Source of the DNA: Agreia sp. PsM10
GTDB lineage: Bacteria > Actinomycetota > Actinomycetes > Actinomycetales > Microbacteriaceae
Direction of reading: 5' to 3'
Assembly: GCF_030433855.1 (NCBI RefSeq)
Contig: NZ_JARUXC010000013.1
Location: 1 to 64,000 of the forward strand
Length of the DNA stretch: 64,000 bases
Made by a program: the position numbers and the translations under genes. Position 1 is the first letter of the stretch; each line of letters starts with the position of its first letter. Below, piece by piece: positions 37,464-45,790 of the stretch. The notes beneath the pieces were generated by a model. That model saw only the letters and a list, made by a program, of their open reading frames with translations, was not told the DNA's origin and ran no database searches.

Positions 37464-38039
37464 ATGACTCTTCTGACCGTGTGGGACGAGAACAACGCCT
37501 CCACCCCCGAACTCCAGACCCGCGATGCGCAGGTCATCACCGACGTGCTCGCCACGCTCGGAGCCCGTTTCAGCCGCTGGGAACTCAAGGAGCTCTCGGC
37601 CGAGCCGACACAAGACGAGGTTCTCGAGGCCTACCGCGACGAGATCGACGCGGTCAACGCGGCCCAGGGCTACACCCTGGTCGATGTGGTCTCGATCGTC
37701 GACGACGATTCGCCCGAGTACCTCGAGCAGGCGGCCACGGCCCGGGGCAAGTTCCTGAGCGAGCACCAGCACGACGACGACGAAGACAGGTTCTTCGCCC
37801 GGGGCAGCGGTGTCTTCTACCTGCGCGCCAACGGCAAGGTCAACGCCGTCTTCTGCGAGGCCGGCGATGTCATCTCCGTTCCCGCGAATACCACCCACTG
37901 GTTCGACATGGGCACGCGCCCCGAATACGTCTCGGTGCGCTTCTTCCACGACGACGACGGCTGGGTCGGAAACTTCACCGGCAGCGAGATCGCGAAGGGC
38001 TTCGCGACGTACGACGAGCTCGCGAGCGTCTCCGCGTAG
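37464..38039 (+). CDS. mtnD: Acireductone dioxygenase
   Basis: Cupin metalloenzyme of 191 residues that oxidises acireductone to the 2-oxo acid precursor of methionine. Metal ligands are His101 and His103 in EHQHDDDEDRFF with Glu107, and a fourth His in the TTHWFDMG segment. The Fe2+ form yields the methionine precursor; a Ni2+ form gives an off-pathway product, a known property of the family. It is divergent from the importer-mtnK operon and 6.3 kb from mtnB, so the pathway is split over several transcripts. Confidence 0.92.
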   Translation: MTLLTVWDENNASTPELQTRDAQVITDVLATLGARFSRWELKELSAEPTQDEVLEAYRDEIDAVNAAQGYTLVDVVSIVDDDSPEYLEQAATARGKFLSEHQHDDDEDRFFARGSGVFYLRANGKVNAVFCEAGDVISVPANTTHWFDMGTRPEYVSVRFFHDDDGWVGNFTGSEIAKGFATYDELASVSA

Positions 38040-38051
38040 CCCTCTGCCCGG

Positions 38052-39299
38052 TCAGCTGTAGGCGCTGGGGGTCGGGAACGTGCCCGTGAGGGCGAAGTCG
38101 CCGACCTCCTGCGCCTTGTAGACCACGGGGTCGTGCAGCGTGATGGTGCGCGCATTGCGCCAGAACCGGTCCATCGCCGCCGACTCGCTGGTGGCGCGGG
38201 CGCCCATCAGTTCGAAGGCGGTCGACGTCACGTGCAGCGCCGTGCGGGTCGTCACGACTTTCGCCGCGGCGATCTCCACCGCCGCCCGACCGCGCTCCTC
38301 GTCGCCGAGCTCCCATTCCTTGTTGGCGGCGTCGACGAACAGGTTGGTCGCGCTCCACGTCAGTGCATCCGCAGCCCGTGTCTGGGCCGTCAGCTCGCCG
38401 ATCGTCTGCCGGATGTAGGGGTCGTCGATCGCGCGCTCCACACCCGACGTCGCCCACGCCCGCGTCTTCGTGCGCGCGTAGTCGGCCGCCTGGGCGAGCG
38501 CGCCCTCGGCGAGCCCCACGTGGATGTGGTTCATGGCGAGCTGGAAGGCCAGGATCGACAGCGATCCATAGGGTCGGTACAGCTCGCCGTCCTGCTCGTT
38601 CGGGCCCAGCACGTGCGCGTGCGGCACGAACACGTCGGTGAACGACACCGATCCCGACGCGCTCAGTCGCTGGCCGATGTTGCTCCAGTCGTCATGGTGA
38701 ACGACTCCAGGGGCCGTCGCATCGATCACGATGGCGAGGCGCTCGCCCGTGTCGACGCGCGTGCCGCTCGCCGTCACGCGATCGGCGAGCTGCGCGCCGG
38801 TCGCGAAGAACTTGTGTCCCGTCACCGTGAAGCCGTCGGTCGTCGGGGTGAGCTCGAGACCGGCATCCCGTGGGTTGCCTGCGCCGCCCCAGAACCACGC
38901 CCCGCTCGCCAGGCCGCGGTAGAGATCGTCGATCGCGTGCTGGTTCTCGTTGAGCCGGATGCGCCACGAGTTCACGAAGTGGTACGCGATCACGTGGCCC
39001 AGTCCGGCGTCGGCGCGGATGATCGGGCGGAGCGCCCGCAGCACGGTGTGCCAGTCGAGCCCGCCGCCGCCGAGGCGGGTCGGAACCAGAGCGGGCAGCA
39101 GACCGGATGCGCGCAGCGCCGCGATCTGCTCGAACGGCGCGCGGCCGTCGGCGTCGGCTCGGGCCGCGTCGGCCGCGAAGCTCTCGGCGAGTGCCTCGGC
39201 CGCGTGCAGCGCGGCCTGCTCGGTGGTGATCACGATGGGGGAGTGCTCGTCGGACACTGCTTCGGCTCCGGTCGGGTGGGGTGCGTGAAAAACGTTCAT
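38052..39299 (-). CDS. DszC/SfnB-like flavin-dependent monooxygenase (acyl-CoA dehydrogenase fold)
   Basis: Protein of 415 residues with the acyl-CoA dehydrogenase fold but the traits of the DszC/SfnB branch: no catalytic Glu motif, and the C-terminal RNARTITLHDPVVYKAQEVGD in place of the usual end. Such enzymes use reduced flavin to oxidise sulfur or nitrogen compounds and are often induced under sulfur limitation. ATG at 39299 chosen; a CATAGT box just upstream hints at leaderless transcription. It is convergent with mtnD, 12 bp apart, so it may add another sulfur source to the salvage region. Substrate unknown. Confidence 0.75.
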   Translation of the reverse strand: MNVFHAPHPTGAEAVSDEHSPIVITTEQAALHAAEALAESFAADAARADADGRAPFEQIAALRASGLLPALVPTRLGGGGLDWHTVLRALRPIIRADAGLGHVIAYHFVNSWRIRLNENQHAIDDLYRGLASGAWFWGGAGNPRDAGLELTPTTDGFTVTGHKFFATGAQLADRVTASGTRVDTGERLAIVIDATAPGVVHHDDWSNIGQRLSASGSVSFTDVFVPHAHVLGPNEQDGELYRPYGSLSILAFQLAMNHIHVGLAEGALAQAADYARTKTRAWATSGVERAIDDPYIRQTIGELTAQTRAADALTWSATNLFVDAANKEWELGDEERGRAAVEIAAAKVVTTRTALHVTSTAFELMGARATSESAAMDRFWRNARTITLHDPVVYKAQEVGDFALTGTFPTPSAYS

Positions 39300-39367
39300 T
39301 ACCACTATGCCGTGCCCTGTCGGCAGGGGACTGCCCGGGTGCCTTCCAAGGCGCTAGTTTCTTTCTT

Positions 39368-40255
39368 ATGACGTTCAATGACAACGCCAAGCTCGACACG
39401 AGCCGGGTCTCCAAACGCGGCCGCAACACCGGCATCGCGGTGGGCGGCGGCAGCGCCGTGGTCGTCATCGGGCTCTTCCTGCTCTCGCAGGTCCTGGGCG
39501 TCGACCTCACCGGCCTCGCGGGCGGCGGCCAGGCCGGGCAGGGCACCCAGAGCGAGGAGTCCCTGGACAATTGCGACTACGGCTCCGACGCGAACGCGAA
39601 CGTCGAGTGCCTGATGGTGGGCGCCGAGAACTCGCTCAACGACTACTGGACCGATGAGGCCCCGGCCCTCGGGATCACCTACACGCCGCCGGCCGACTTC
39701 GTGCTCTTCACTGCGGCCACCAACACCGGCTGCGGCCAGGCATCCAGCTCCACCGGCCCCTTCTACTGCCCGCCCGATCAGTCCATCTACATCGACACCT
39801 CGTTCTTCGACGAGCTGCGCACCCAGTTCGGTGCGACCGGCGGAACCCTCTCCGAGATGTACGTCGTGGCGCACGAGTTCGGCCATCACATTCAGAACCT
39901 CGCGGGCGTGATGGATCGCACCGATCGCACCGATACGGGGCCGACGTCCGACTCCGTTCGCACCGAGCTGCAGGCCGACTGCTTCGCGGGCGCCTGGGTG
40001 ACGGCGGCATCCACCACCGAAGACGAGAACGGCGTCACGTTCCTCGAGCCGGTGACGGATGCGCAGATCGCCGACGCGTTGAACGCCGCGTCGGTCATCG
40101 GTGACGACCGCATCCAGGAGATGGGCTCGGGCCAGGTGAACCCCGAGACGTGGACGCACGGATCGAGCGAGCAGCGCGAGAAGTGGTTCCAGACCGGGCT
40201 GAAGAACGGCGCCGGCAGCTGCGACACGTTCTCGATCAGCGGGTCAGAGTTGTAG
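39368..40255 (+). CDS. Neutral zinc metallopeptidase (YpfJ-like)
   Basis: Membrane-anchored peptidase of 295 residues: a short cytoplasmic tail, one membrane segment near residues 22-45, a Gly/Gln linker and an extracellular catalytic domain with HEFGHH at 169-174. A later Glu in RTELQADCFAGAW is the likely third ligand. Several Cys residues (69, 81, 122, 134) may form disulfides outside the cell. ATG at 39368. Substrate unknown; it lies directly before an acetyltransferase gene (2-bp gap). Confidence 0.88.
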   Translation: MTFNDNAKLDTSRVSKRGRNTGIAVGGGSAVVVIGLFLLSQVLGVDLTGLAGGGQAGQGTQSEESLDNCDYGSDANANVECLMVGAENSLNDYWTDEAPALGITYTPPADFVLFTAATNTGCGQASSSTGPFYCPPDQSIYIDTSFFDELRTQFGATGGTLSEMYVVAHEFGHHIQNLAGVMDRTDRTDTGPTSDSVRTELQADCFAGAWVTAASTTEDENGVTFLEPVTDAQIADALNAASVIGDDRIQEMGSGQVNPETWTHGSSEQREKWFQTGLKNGAGSCDTFSISGSEL

Positions 40256-40257
40256 CC

Positions 40258-40743
40258 ATGAAGCGCGAGAGGGTCACGACGCACATCGACGACGTGCGCC
40301 GTGCAGACTCGAGCGATGCGAATGCGATCGCCGAAGTCATCCACTATTCCACCGAGGATTCGATGCCGTGGCTCGGCGGCCGCAACACGATCGAGGAAGA
40401 CCGCTGGTGGACATCGAATGTGCTGCTGCACAAGACCGACGCGTGGGTCGCGACGGTCGACGGCAACATCGTGGGCGTCGTCGCGCTGCATGACGGATGG
40501 CTCAGCCAGCTCTTCGTGCGCACCACGGCGCAGGGCTTCGGCGTCGGGCACCGACTGATCGAGGTCGCCAAGCGGGAGAGCCCCGAGGGCCTGCAGCTCT
40601 GGGCGTTCCAGCGCAATGCGGTCGCCATCCGCTTTCTCGAGAGCGTGGGATTCTCGCTCGTTCGAGAGGGCTGGTCGACCGGTCGGCATTCCGCCGGTGA
40701 CGCCGCGGGCGAGCCCGACAAGCTCTACCGCTGGGTTCCCTGA
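40258..40743 (+). CDS. GNAT-family N-acetyltransferase
   Basis: Acetyl-CoA-dependent transferase of 161 residues. The central FVRTTAQGFGVGHRLIEVAKRE contains the Q/R-x-x-G-x-G/A-type acetyl-CoA loop, and NAVAIRFLESVGFS is the usual C-terminal element. The ATG at 40258 follows the metallopeptidase stop by two bases, so they are co-transcribed. Its end overlaps the convergent MFS gene by 19 bp. Substrate unknown. Confidence 0.88.
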   Translation: MKRERVTTHIDDVRRADSSDANAIAEVIHYSTEDSMPWLGGRNTIEEDRWWTSNVLLHKTDAWVATVDGNIVGVVALHDGWLSQLFVRTTAQGFGVGHRLIEVAKRESPEGLQLWAFQRNAVAIRFLESVGFSLVREGWSTGRHSAGDAAGEPDKLYRWVP

Positions 40744-42386
40744 GCGGCATCCTTCACGTCGTCGGCTCGTCTCCGGCGGGCATCCCGACCTTCGGATCTG
40801 CCGCCGAGCGACAGGGTCGCAAGGAATCCGAGCGATAGGAACGCGGCCGCCGAGAATGCCGCGTACTTCGTTCCGTCGGAGAACGCGATCTTCGCCGCTT
40901 CCGCCTGCGCAGCGGTCGACGGATCGGCCGCGAGCTGCGCGATCGCCGCGCCGGAACTGTCGACGACGGCCGACACGACCTGCTCGCGCTGGGCATCCGG
41001 AACGCCCGCGTCGGACAGCCGGGTGTCGAGCTGCGCACCAGCCGTGGTGAAGAGCACCGTGCCGAGAATCGCGATGCCGAGCGCCGATCCGATCTGCCTC
41101 GAGGTCGACTGCGTACCCGAGCCCGACCCGCTCTGCTCGACGGGCACGTCTTTCAGCACGACGCCCGTGAGCTGCGCCGTGGCGAGGCCCACGCCGAATC
41201 CGTAGACGAAGAGGAACGGCACGAGCAGGCCCCAGCCCGTGTCGGGCCCGATCACGACGGCGATGCCGGCGACCCCGATGATCTCGGCGGCCAGACCCAC
41301 CCGAACGATGGCGACGGGCGCGATGCGGTTGCCGAACGCTCCCGCGAATCCGCTCGCCACGAACGAGCCGATCGCCAGCGCCAGCAGGATGAACCCGGTC
41401 TGCAGCGCGTCGTAGCCCAGCACATTCTGCAGCCAGATGGGCAGCGAGAGGATGATGCCGAACTCGCCGAGGCTCACGATCATGGCGGCGATGTTGCCGT
41501 TGCGGAAAGACGGGATGCGGAACAGCCCGAAGGCGAGCATCGTGCTCAGCCCGGCGCGCTGCCGTCGCCTGCCCCACAGCACGAAGAGCACACCCGCGAC
41601 GACGCAGACCGCGAACGAGATCGGCACCGGAGAGAGGTCTCCGGGCCAGCTCCAGTCGCTGATCGTGATGCGCTCGTCCACCGTCCACCAGCCGAGGCTT
41701 CGGCCCTCGATGAGCCCGAAGACGAGTGTCGCGCTCGTGACGATCGAGAGCAACGCGCCCACGGCATCCACCCTGCCGGCGGCCGTCGCCTCGCGCGACT
41801 CGCGTACGAACAGCAGCAGTCCGACGACGATCACGATTCCCAGGGGCACGTTGATGCCGAACGCCCAGCGCCACGAGAAGTCCGTCGTGAGCCAGCCGCC
41901 CAGCAGGGGCCCGACCGCCGTCATGCCGCCGATCGTCGATCCCCAGATGGCGAACGCGACGGCGCGATCCTTGCCGCGGAACGTGGCGTTGATGATCGAC
42001 AGGGTCGTGGGAAGCACCATCGCGCCGCCCACCCCCTGCAGCACCCGCGCGCCGATGAGGAGATCGCCCGTCGGTGCCATCGCGGCCAGCACGCTCGAGG
42101 CGGCGAAGATCACGACGCCGAGCAGCAGCATACGGCGCCGCCCGAATCGGTCGGCGAGTGTGCCGAACACCAGCAGCAGGGCCGCGAACACGAGTGTGTA
42201 CGACTCCTGCACCCACTGCACCTGCGTGCTCGAGATGTCGAGGTCTTCCACGATCGACGGGATGGCGACGTTGACGATCGTGGAGTCGACGATGATCAGC
42301 GCGACGGCGATACTGATGAAGACGAGGCCGTACCAGCGCGCGCGTGACGAGGTCGTGGGGGTCGGGGTCGTGGGCGTCGAGGTCAT
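40725..42386 (-). CDS. DHA2-type multidrug MFS transporter
   Basis: Drug:proton antiporter of 553 residues with fourteen hydrophobic segments. Segment 1 has IVDSTIVNVAIPSI, the 2-3 loop GTLADRFGRRRML (motif A), and segment 5 GARVLQGVGGAMVLPTTLSIINATF (motif C-like), the DHA2 signature. The ATG at 42386 overlaps the stop of the upstream TspO-like gene (ATGA). The divergent MarR gene and shared operator suggest induction by toxic compounds. Confidence 0.92.
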   Translation of the reverse strand: MTSTPTTPTPTTSSRARWYGLVFISIAVALIIVDSTIVNVAIPSIVEDLDISSTQVQWVQESYTLVFAALLLVFGTLADRFGRRRMLLLGVVIFAASSVLAAMAPTGDLLIGARVLQGVGGAMVLPTTLSIINATFRGKDRAVAFAIWGSTIGGMTAVGPLLGGWLTTDFSWRWAFGINVPLGIVIVVGLLLFVRESREATAAGRVDAVGALLSIVTSATLVFGLIEGRSLGWWTVDERITISDWSWPGDLSPVPISFAVCVVAGVLFVLWGRRRQRAGLSTMLAFGLFRIPSFRNGNIAAMIVSLGEFGIILSLPIWLQNVLGYDALQTGFILLALAIGSFVASGFAGAFGNRIAPVAIVRVGLAAEIIGVAGIAVVIGPDTGWGLLVPFLFVYGFGVGLATAQLTGVVLKDVPVEQSGSGSGTQSTSRQIGSALGIAILGTVLFTTAGAQLDTRLSDAGVPDAQREQVVSAVVDSSGAAIAQLAADPSTAAQAEAAKIAFSDGTKYAAFSAAAFLSLGFLATLSLGGRSEGRDARRRRADDVKDAAQGTQR

Positions 42387-43195
42387 GCGCGTGCGGGCTG
42401 AGAGGTGCGCGTCGCGATCCGGATGCCGACGGTCGCGACCACGACGATCGCCGCAGCCACGATCGCGGCGATCATGGCGGGCTGCGACACCAGCTCGCCG
42501 GTCGTGCGCGAGACCGCCACCCAGGCGAGACCCCATGCGAGCGATGCCGCAGGGGAGAGTCGGCCGCGGCCCCGGACAGCGATGAGCACGCCGACGAGCG
42601 CGGCGACGGCGAGCACGATCCCCGCCCAGGCGTCTTCGCCCCAGCCGAAGCCGTCGAAGCCCGCGACCGTGAGGCCCGCGGTCAGGTTGGCGGCCGTGGC
42701 GATCGAGACCCAGCCGAGGTAGAGCCCCATCGTTCCGTCGAGCACGATCGTCTCGACGAAACCGGTCGGGCGTCCATCGACCAGGAGCAGGAACGTGCGG
42801 GCGAGCACGGCGAGCAGCAGCACGATCACGACGCACGAGAGGGCGAGCTGGTCGAACTGCACGCTCAGAATCCACGCCGCGTTGAGCACGAGCGAGGCCG
42901 CCACCCAGTAGCCGACGAGGCGCTGCCGCGGCGCGGACGCCTGCGCGGGCAGCAGCTGCCAGACCGCGTAGGCCAGCAGGCCGAGGTAGATGACCGACCA
43001 GATGGAGAAGGCGGGGCCGGCGGGCGCGATCGGGGTGGAGTCGGCGCCGAGCGCTCCGCCGGCGGCGTTCTGGATGGGCCTTCCGCCCGCGGCTCCCGAG
43101 CCGATGAACGATCCGACCACGGCGATCACTGCGCTGACGGCCACGGTGACCTGGCGGGCGCGGTCCGAGCGTGTTGCGATGGATGTCGATGACAT
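42383..43195 (-). CDS. TspO/MBR-like tryptophan-rich membrane protein
   Basis: Membrane protein of 270 residues with about eight hydrophobic segments; the first half contains the motif PAGPAFSIWSVIYLGLLAYAVWQ and a later NAAWILSVQ that recall the TspO/MBR family, though it is longer than the five-helix TspO core. TspO proteins bind tetrapyrroles; the role of these extended actinobacterial forms is unclear. It is the first gene of an operon with the DHA2 pump and divergent from MarR. Confidence 0.7.
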   Translation of the reverse strand: MSSTSIATRSDRARQVTVAVSAVIAVVGSFIGSGAAGGRPIQNAAGGALGADSTPIAPAGPAFSIWSVIYLGLLAYAVWQLLPAQASAPRQRLVGYWVAASLVLNAAWILSVQFDQLALSCVVIVLLLAVLARTFLLLVDGRPTGFVETIVLDGTMGLYLGWVSIATAANLTAGLTVAGFDGFGWGEDAWAGIVLAVAALVGVLIAVRGRGRLSPAASLAWGLAWVAVSRTTGELVSQPAMIAAIVAAAIVVVATVGIRIATRTSQPARA

Positions 43196-43208
43196 GGGGC
43201 GCCTCTCA

Positions 43209-43230
43209 ATTAGTCAGCCAGCTTACTAAT
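43209..43230. promoter_or_regulatory. MarR-type operator ATTAGT-N10-ACTAAT
   Basis: Perfect 6-bp arms separated by 10 bases lie in the 58-bp gap between the divergent MarR regulator and the TspO-like/MFS operon. Size and placement are typical for a MarR dimer controlling both directions. Confidence 0.65.
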
Positions 43231-43253
43231 CGACGGTAGCCTACATTTGGACA

Positions 43254-43727
43254 ATGAGCGAGGAGCCGACGACAGAAGCCCGGGGGGCTTCCGCTGCCGG
43301 CCCGGCTATGCATGAGTGGCCCACGGGGCGGCTGCTGGCCACCGCGTCACGGCTCGTCGAACACGCCTGGATCGAGACGCTCGATCGGCTGGGTCTCACG
43401 CACGCCGGGCTTGTCGTCCTCCATCTGCTGCAGGAAGGCCCCCGCAGCCAGACGGATCTGGCCCGGCTCGCGCGGGTCGAGAACCAGACGATCTCCCGCA
43501 CCCTGGAGCGGCTGCAGCGCGAAGGCTTCGTCGAGCGACGAGCCGACGCGAGCGACCGGCGTCGTCATGTCGTGACCGTCACGCCCGCCGGTGTCGACGT
43601 GTGGAACTCGGCGCACACCCTGGAGCGCGACATGATGCCGACCGTCGACGATCCCGAGGCGTTCCGGGCCGCACTGCTGTCGATCATCTCGGCATCGGCG
43701 GCGAAGCGCTGGGAGCCGGAGGCCTGA
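43254..43727 (+). CDS. MarR-family transcriptional regulator
   Basis: Winged-helix repressor of 157 residues. The helix-turn-helix is QTDLARLARVENQTISRTLERLQREGF and the wing RRADASDRRRHVVTVTPAG, both classic MarR. ATG at 43254. It most likely binds the ATTAGT/ACTAAT site and represses the divergent transporter operon and its own gene. Confidence 0.92.
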   Translation: MSEEPTTEARGASAAGPAMHEWPTGRLLATASRLVEHAWIETLDRLGLTHAGLVVLHLLQEGPRSQTDLARLARVENQTISRTLERLQREGFVERRADASDRRRHVVTVTPAGVDVWNSAHTLERDMMPTVDDPEAFRAALLSIISASAAKRWEPEA

Positions 43728-43805
43728 AGCGCAAGCCCTGTGAGCATTCAATCGATCGTGCCACTCTGGAGGCTCCGCATCCTTCCGAGTAGAAAGAAGC
43801 CCATC

Positions 43806-44105
43806 ATGGCAGCACGACTCATCTTCGGACTCGGCGTGGGCCTGGCCGCAGGCTACGTTCTCGGCACCAAGGCCGGACGCGCGAAGTACACGGAGCTCAA
43901 GGCACGTGCCAGTGACGTCTGGCACGACCCGCACGTGCAGAAGGCGGTCTCCGACGCCGGCGACCTCGTGCGCGAGGCCGCACCGGTCGTTCAGGAGAAG
44001 CTCGTCGACGTGGCCAAGGCCGCGAAGGACAAGGTCACCGGCTCGTCGTCGGCCGACACGTCGCCCTCGACCTCGTCGCCCTCCTCCGCCCAGGCGAACG
44101 ACTGA
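43806..44105 (+). CDS. YtxH-like small membrane-anchored protein
   Basis: 99-residue protein: an N-terminal hydrophobic segment with glycine zipper (FGLGVGLAAGYVLGTKAGR), then an amphipathic helix rich in Ala/Lys/Asp and a Ser-rich tail. This resembles YtxH/general-stress small proteins. ATG at 43806 preceded by GAAAGAAG. It is followed by two further small genes on the same strand. Confidence 0.75.
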   Translation: MAARLIFGLGVGLAAGYVLGTKAGRAKYTELKARASDVWHDPHVQKAVSDAGDLVREAAPVVQEKLVDVAKAAKDKVTGSSSADTSPSTSSPSSAQAND

Positions 44106-44116
44106 GGGCGAGAGGC

Positions 44117-44284
44117 ATGGACGCCGACGAGAAGCGCCACGACCAGCTGACCACGGCGCCGAAGTCGACCGAGGTCGACGCCGAGCCGCGCATCGAGGTG
44201 TCGAAGCATGACGGGGCGACCCGCATCGACATCCGCGACGACGCGGCGTTCCGGCCCGGAGCGGGCGCCGACGCCGATTCGTAG
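44117..44284 (+). CDS. Hypothetical small acidic protein (55 aa)
   Basis: Short ORF 11 bp after the YtxH-like gene, starting ATG GAC GCC with GAGAGG nearby. The product is hydrophilic and ends RPGAGADADS; no domain is recognised. Codon third positions are overwhelmingly G or C, as in the neighbouring genes, which supports real coding. It precedes another small gene by 9 bp. Confidence 0.55.
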   Translation: MDADEKRHDQLTTAPKSTEVDAEPRIEVSKHDGATRIDIRDDAAFRPGAGADADS

Positions 44285-44293
44285 ACTGGGTGC

Positions 44294-44455
44294 ATGAAGG
44301 TCAACCCGTACTACTCGAAGAAGCCGCAGGACACGCACGTCTTCCACGACGAGCGCACGTGCCCCGAGGGCTCTGCGATTCCGCTCGAGAACAAGAAGTT
44401 CGGAACCAACGGCTACCCCCGGTGCCCCCGCTGCGCCGCCCTGGCAGGCAAGTAG
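44294..44455 (+). CDS. Small putative zinc-ribbon protein (53 aa)
   Basis: Short ORF with Cys24 in RTCPEG and a CPRC knuckle near the C terminus; His residues in THVFHDE could complete a zinc site. The product is basic and compact. It is the third of three small plus-strand genes and ends 7 bp before the convergent reverse-transcriptase gene. Function unknown; the cysteine pattern and codon use support it being real. Confidence 0.6.
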   Translation: MKVNPYYSKKPQDTHVFHDERTCPEGSAIPLENKKFGTNGYPRCPRCAALAGK

Positions 44456-44462
44456 CGTCGAA

Positions 44463-45788
44463 TCACGACCAATCGATGCGGTCGAAGTCTCGGCGCAACC
44501 GTGCGCCGCGGGTCGGACTGACGCTGGAGACCCACGTCAGCCGACCCAGCAGGTGGGCCCTGAACTCGGGGTGATCGGCGCGATTCTGACTCGCCGGCCC
44601 GTGCACGACGCAGTTGTGCAGAAGGGCCTTCAGCTCGTCGAAGGTGGGCCGGTCGACAGAGGGGCCGTCGTTCACGACGAGGCCCGTCACGCTCTGCCGG
44701 GCTCCTCGCGACGCGATGTGTGTCTTCGCCCTGTTCAGAACGTGCCCTTCGGCACGCACGATCCTGTCGACCCCTGAGATGAAGGTCGAGGCGCGCCCGC
44801 GCAGGCCGGAGCCGCTGAACGCCAGGTCGTCGGCGTAGCGGGTGTAGACGGCACCGGATGCCGCGGCCCAGCCGGTGAGCCGGGAGTCGAGACGGCGCAC
44901 GGTCAGGTTCGACAGGGCCGGCGAGGTCGGCGAGCCCTGGGGCAGATGCGACCGCGAGATCGCGTCTCGGAGAGCCGCGCGCTCTTCGGGCGAGCCGCCC
45001 GGCGGCATCCGGGCACCCACCCACGGCGGCACCGCGTGCGTGCACAGGCCCGTGAGCGCGTGGGCCACCGCCTCGGGGTACCCGGCCTGCCGGAATACGG
45101 AGAAGACGCGGCGTGCCGGCACCCGGGCGAAGAAGGTGCTGAGGTCGAGCGTGATGAGCGTGTGGGCGCCGGCGTGCGCCGCCGCGCCCGAGATAGCGGA
45201 GCGGCCGGGAACGAAGCCGTGCGCCGCATCGTTCAGGGGGAGCGCGCCGAGGATGTCGCAGAGCACCCGTCGCTGCACCCGCCGCATGCGCGGAGTCGGA
45301 ACCTCGAGCAGCCGGGGCGCGCGTCCTGGGCGGGCGAGCCAGTCGTAGCTGTAGTGGTGCAGCCGGCCGCGCGGGGTGCGGCGGCTGTAATGCGCGGTGT
45401 CGGTGAGCCAGTCGAGCTGCCCTGACGTCACCTCGAGAAAGTCGGCGAGCTCGCCGAGCCCGTCGATGGATGGCACGGCCGCCGAGGTGGGGGCCATGCG
45501 CGCCGGTGCCGTCTCGAGATGCACGAGGGAGATCTCTCGCTGCGACTCGTGAGCGGATTCGAGCGCATCCCGGAATGCCGAGCTCTGCTCGATCCACCGG
45601 GCGAGCTCGCGATGCGCGTCTCTGGGAGGGCGTCGATAGGCGTCGAGGACCCCGTCGACGAGCGGCCACAGCCAGCCCGGGCGTGCCCCGAGTGCCCGGC
45701 CGCAGGCATCCACCAGCGGGTCGAACGCCCACTCGGGCGAGGCGAGCAGGGCGTGCGAGAGGCCGGAGGCGATCGAGGGACGCGTCAC
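44463..45788 (-). CDS. Retron-type reverse transcriptase
   Basis: RNA-dependent DNA polymerase of 441 residues (from GTG 45788). Motifs in order: AHGFVPGRS (190-197), the retron NAxxH position as GAAAH (201-205), LDLSTFF with the first catalytic Asp (215), LPQGSPTSPALSN, YADD (318-321), and VTGLVVN (367-373), which is a hallmark of retron RTs. A thumb region follows, and there is no maturase or HNH domain. About 100 residues precede the RT core. The frame is open up to 46070, so a longer protein is possible, but the GTG at 45788 directly follows the predicted a2 arm of an msr-msd RNA. No adjacent downstream gene on the strand. Confidence 0.85.
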   Translation of the reverse strand: MTRPSIASGLSHALLASPEWAFDPLVDACGRALGARPGWLWPLVDGVLDAYRRPPRDAHRELARWIEQSSAFRDALESAHESQREISLVHLETAPARMAPTSAAVPSIDGLGELADFLEVTSGQLDWLTDTAHYSRRTPRGRLHHYSYDWLARPGRAPRLLEVPTPRMRRVQRRVLCDILGALPLNDAAHGFVPGRSAISGAAAHAGAHTLITLDLSTFFARVPARRVFSVFRQAGYPEAVAHALTGLCTHAVPPWVGARMPPGGSPEERAALRDAISRSHLPQGSPTSPALSNLTVRRLDSRLTGWAAASGAVYTRYADDLAFSGSGLRGRASTFISGVDRIVRAEGHVLNRAKTHIASRGARQSVTGLVVNDGPSVDRPTFDELKALLHNCVVHGPASQNRADHPEFRAHLLGRLTWVSSVSPTRGARLRRDFDRIDWS

Positions 45789-45790
45789 GC

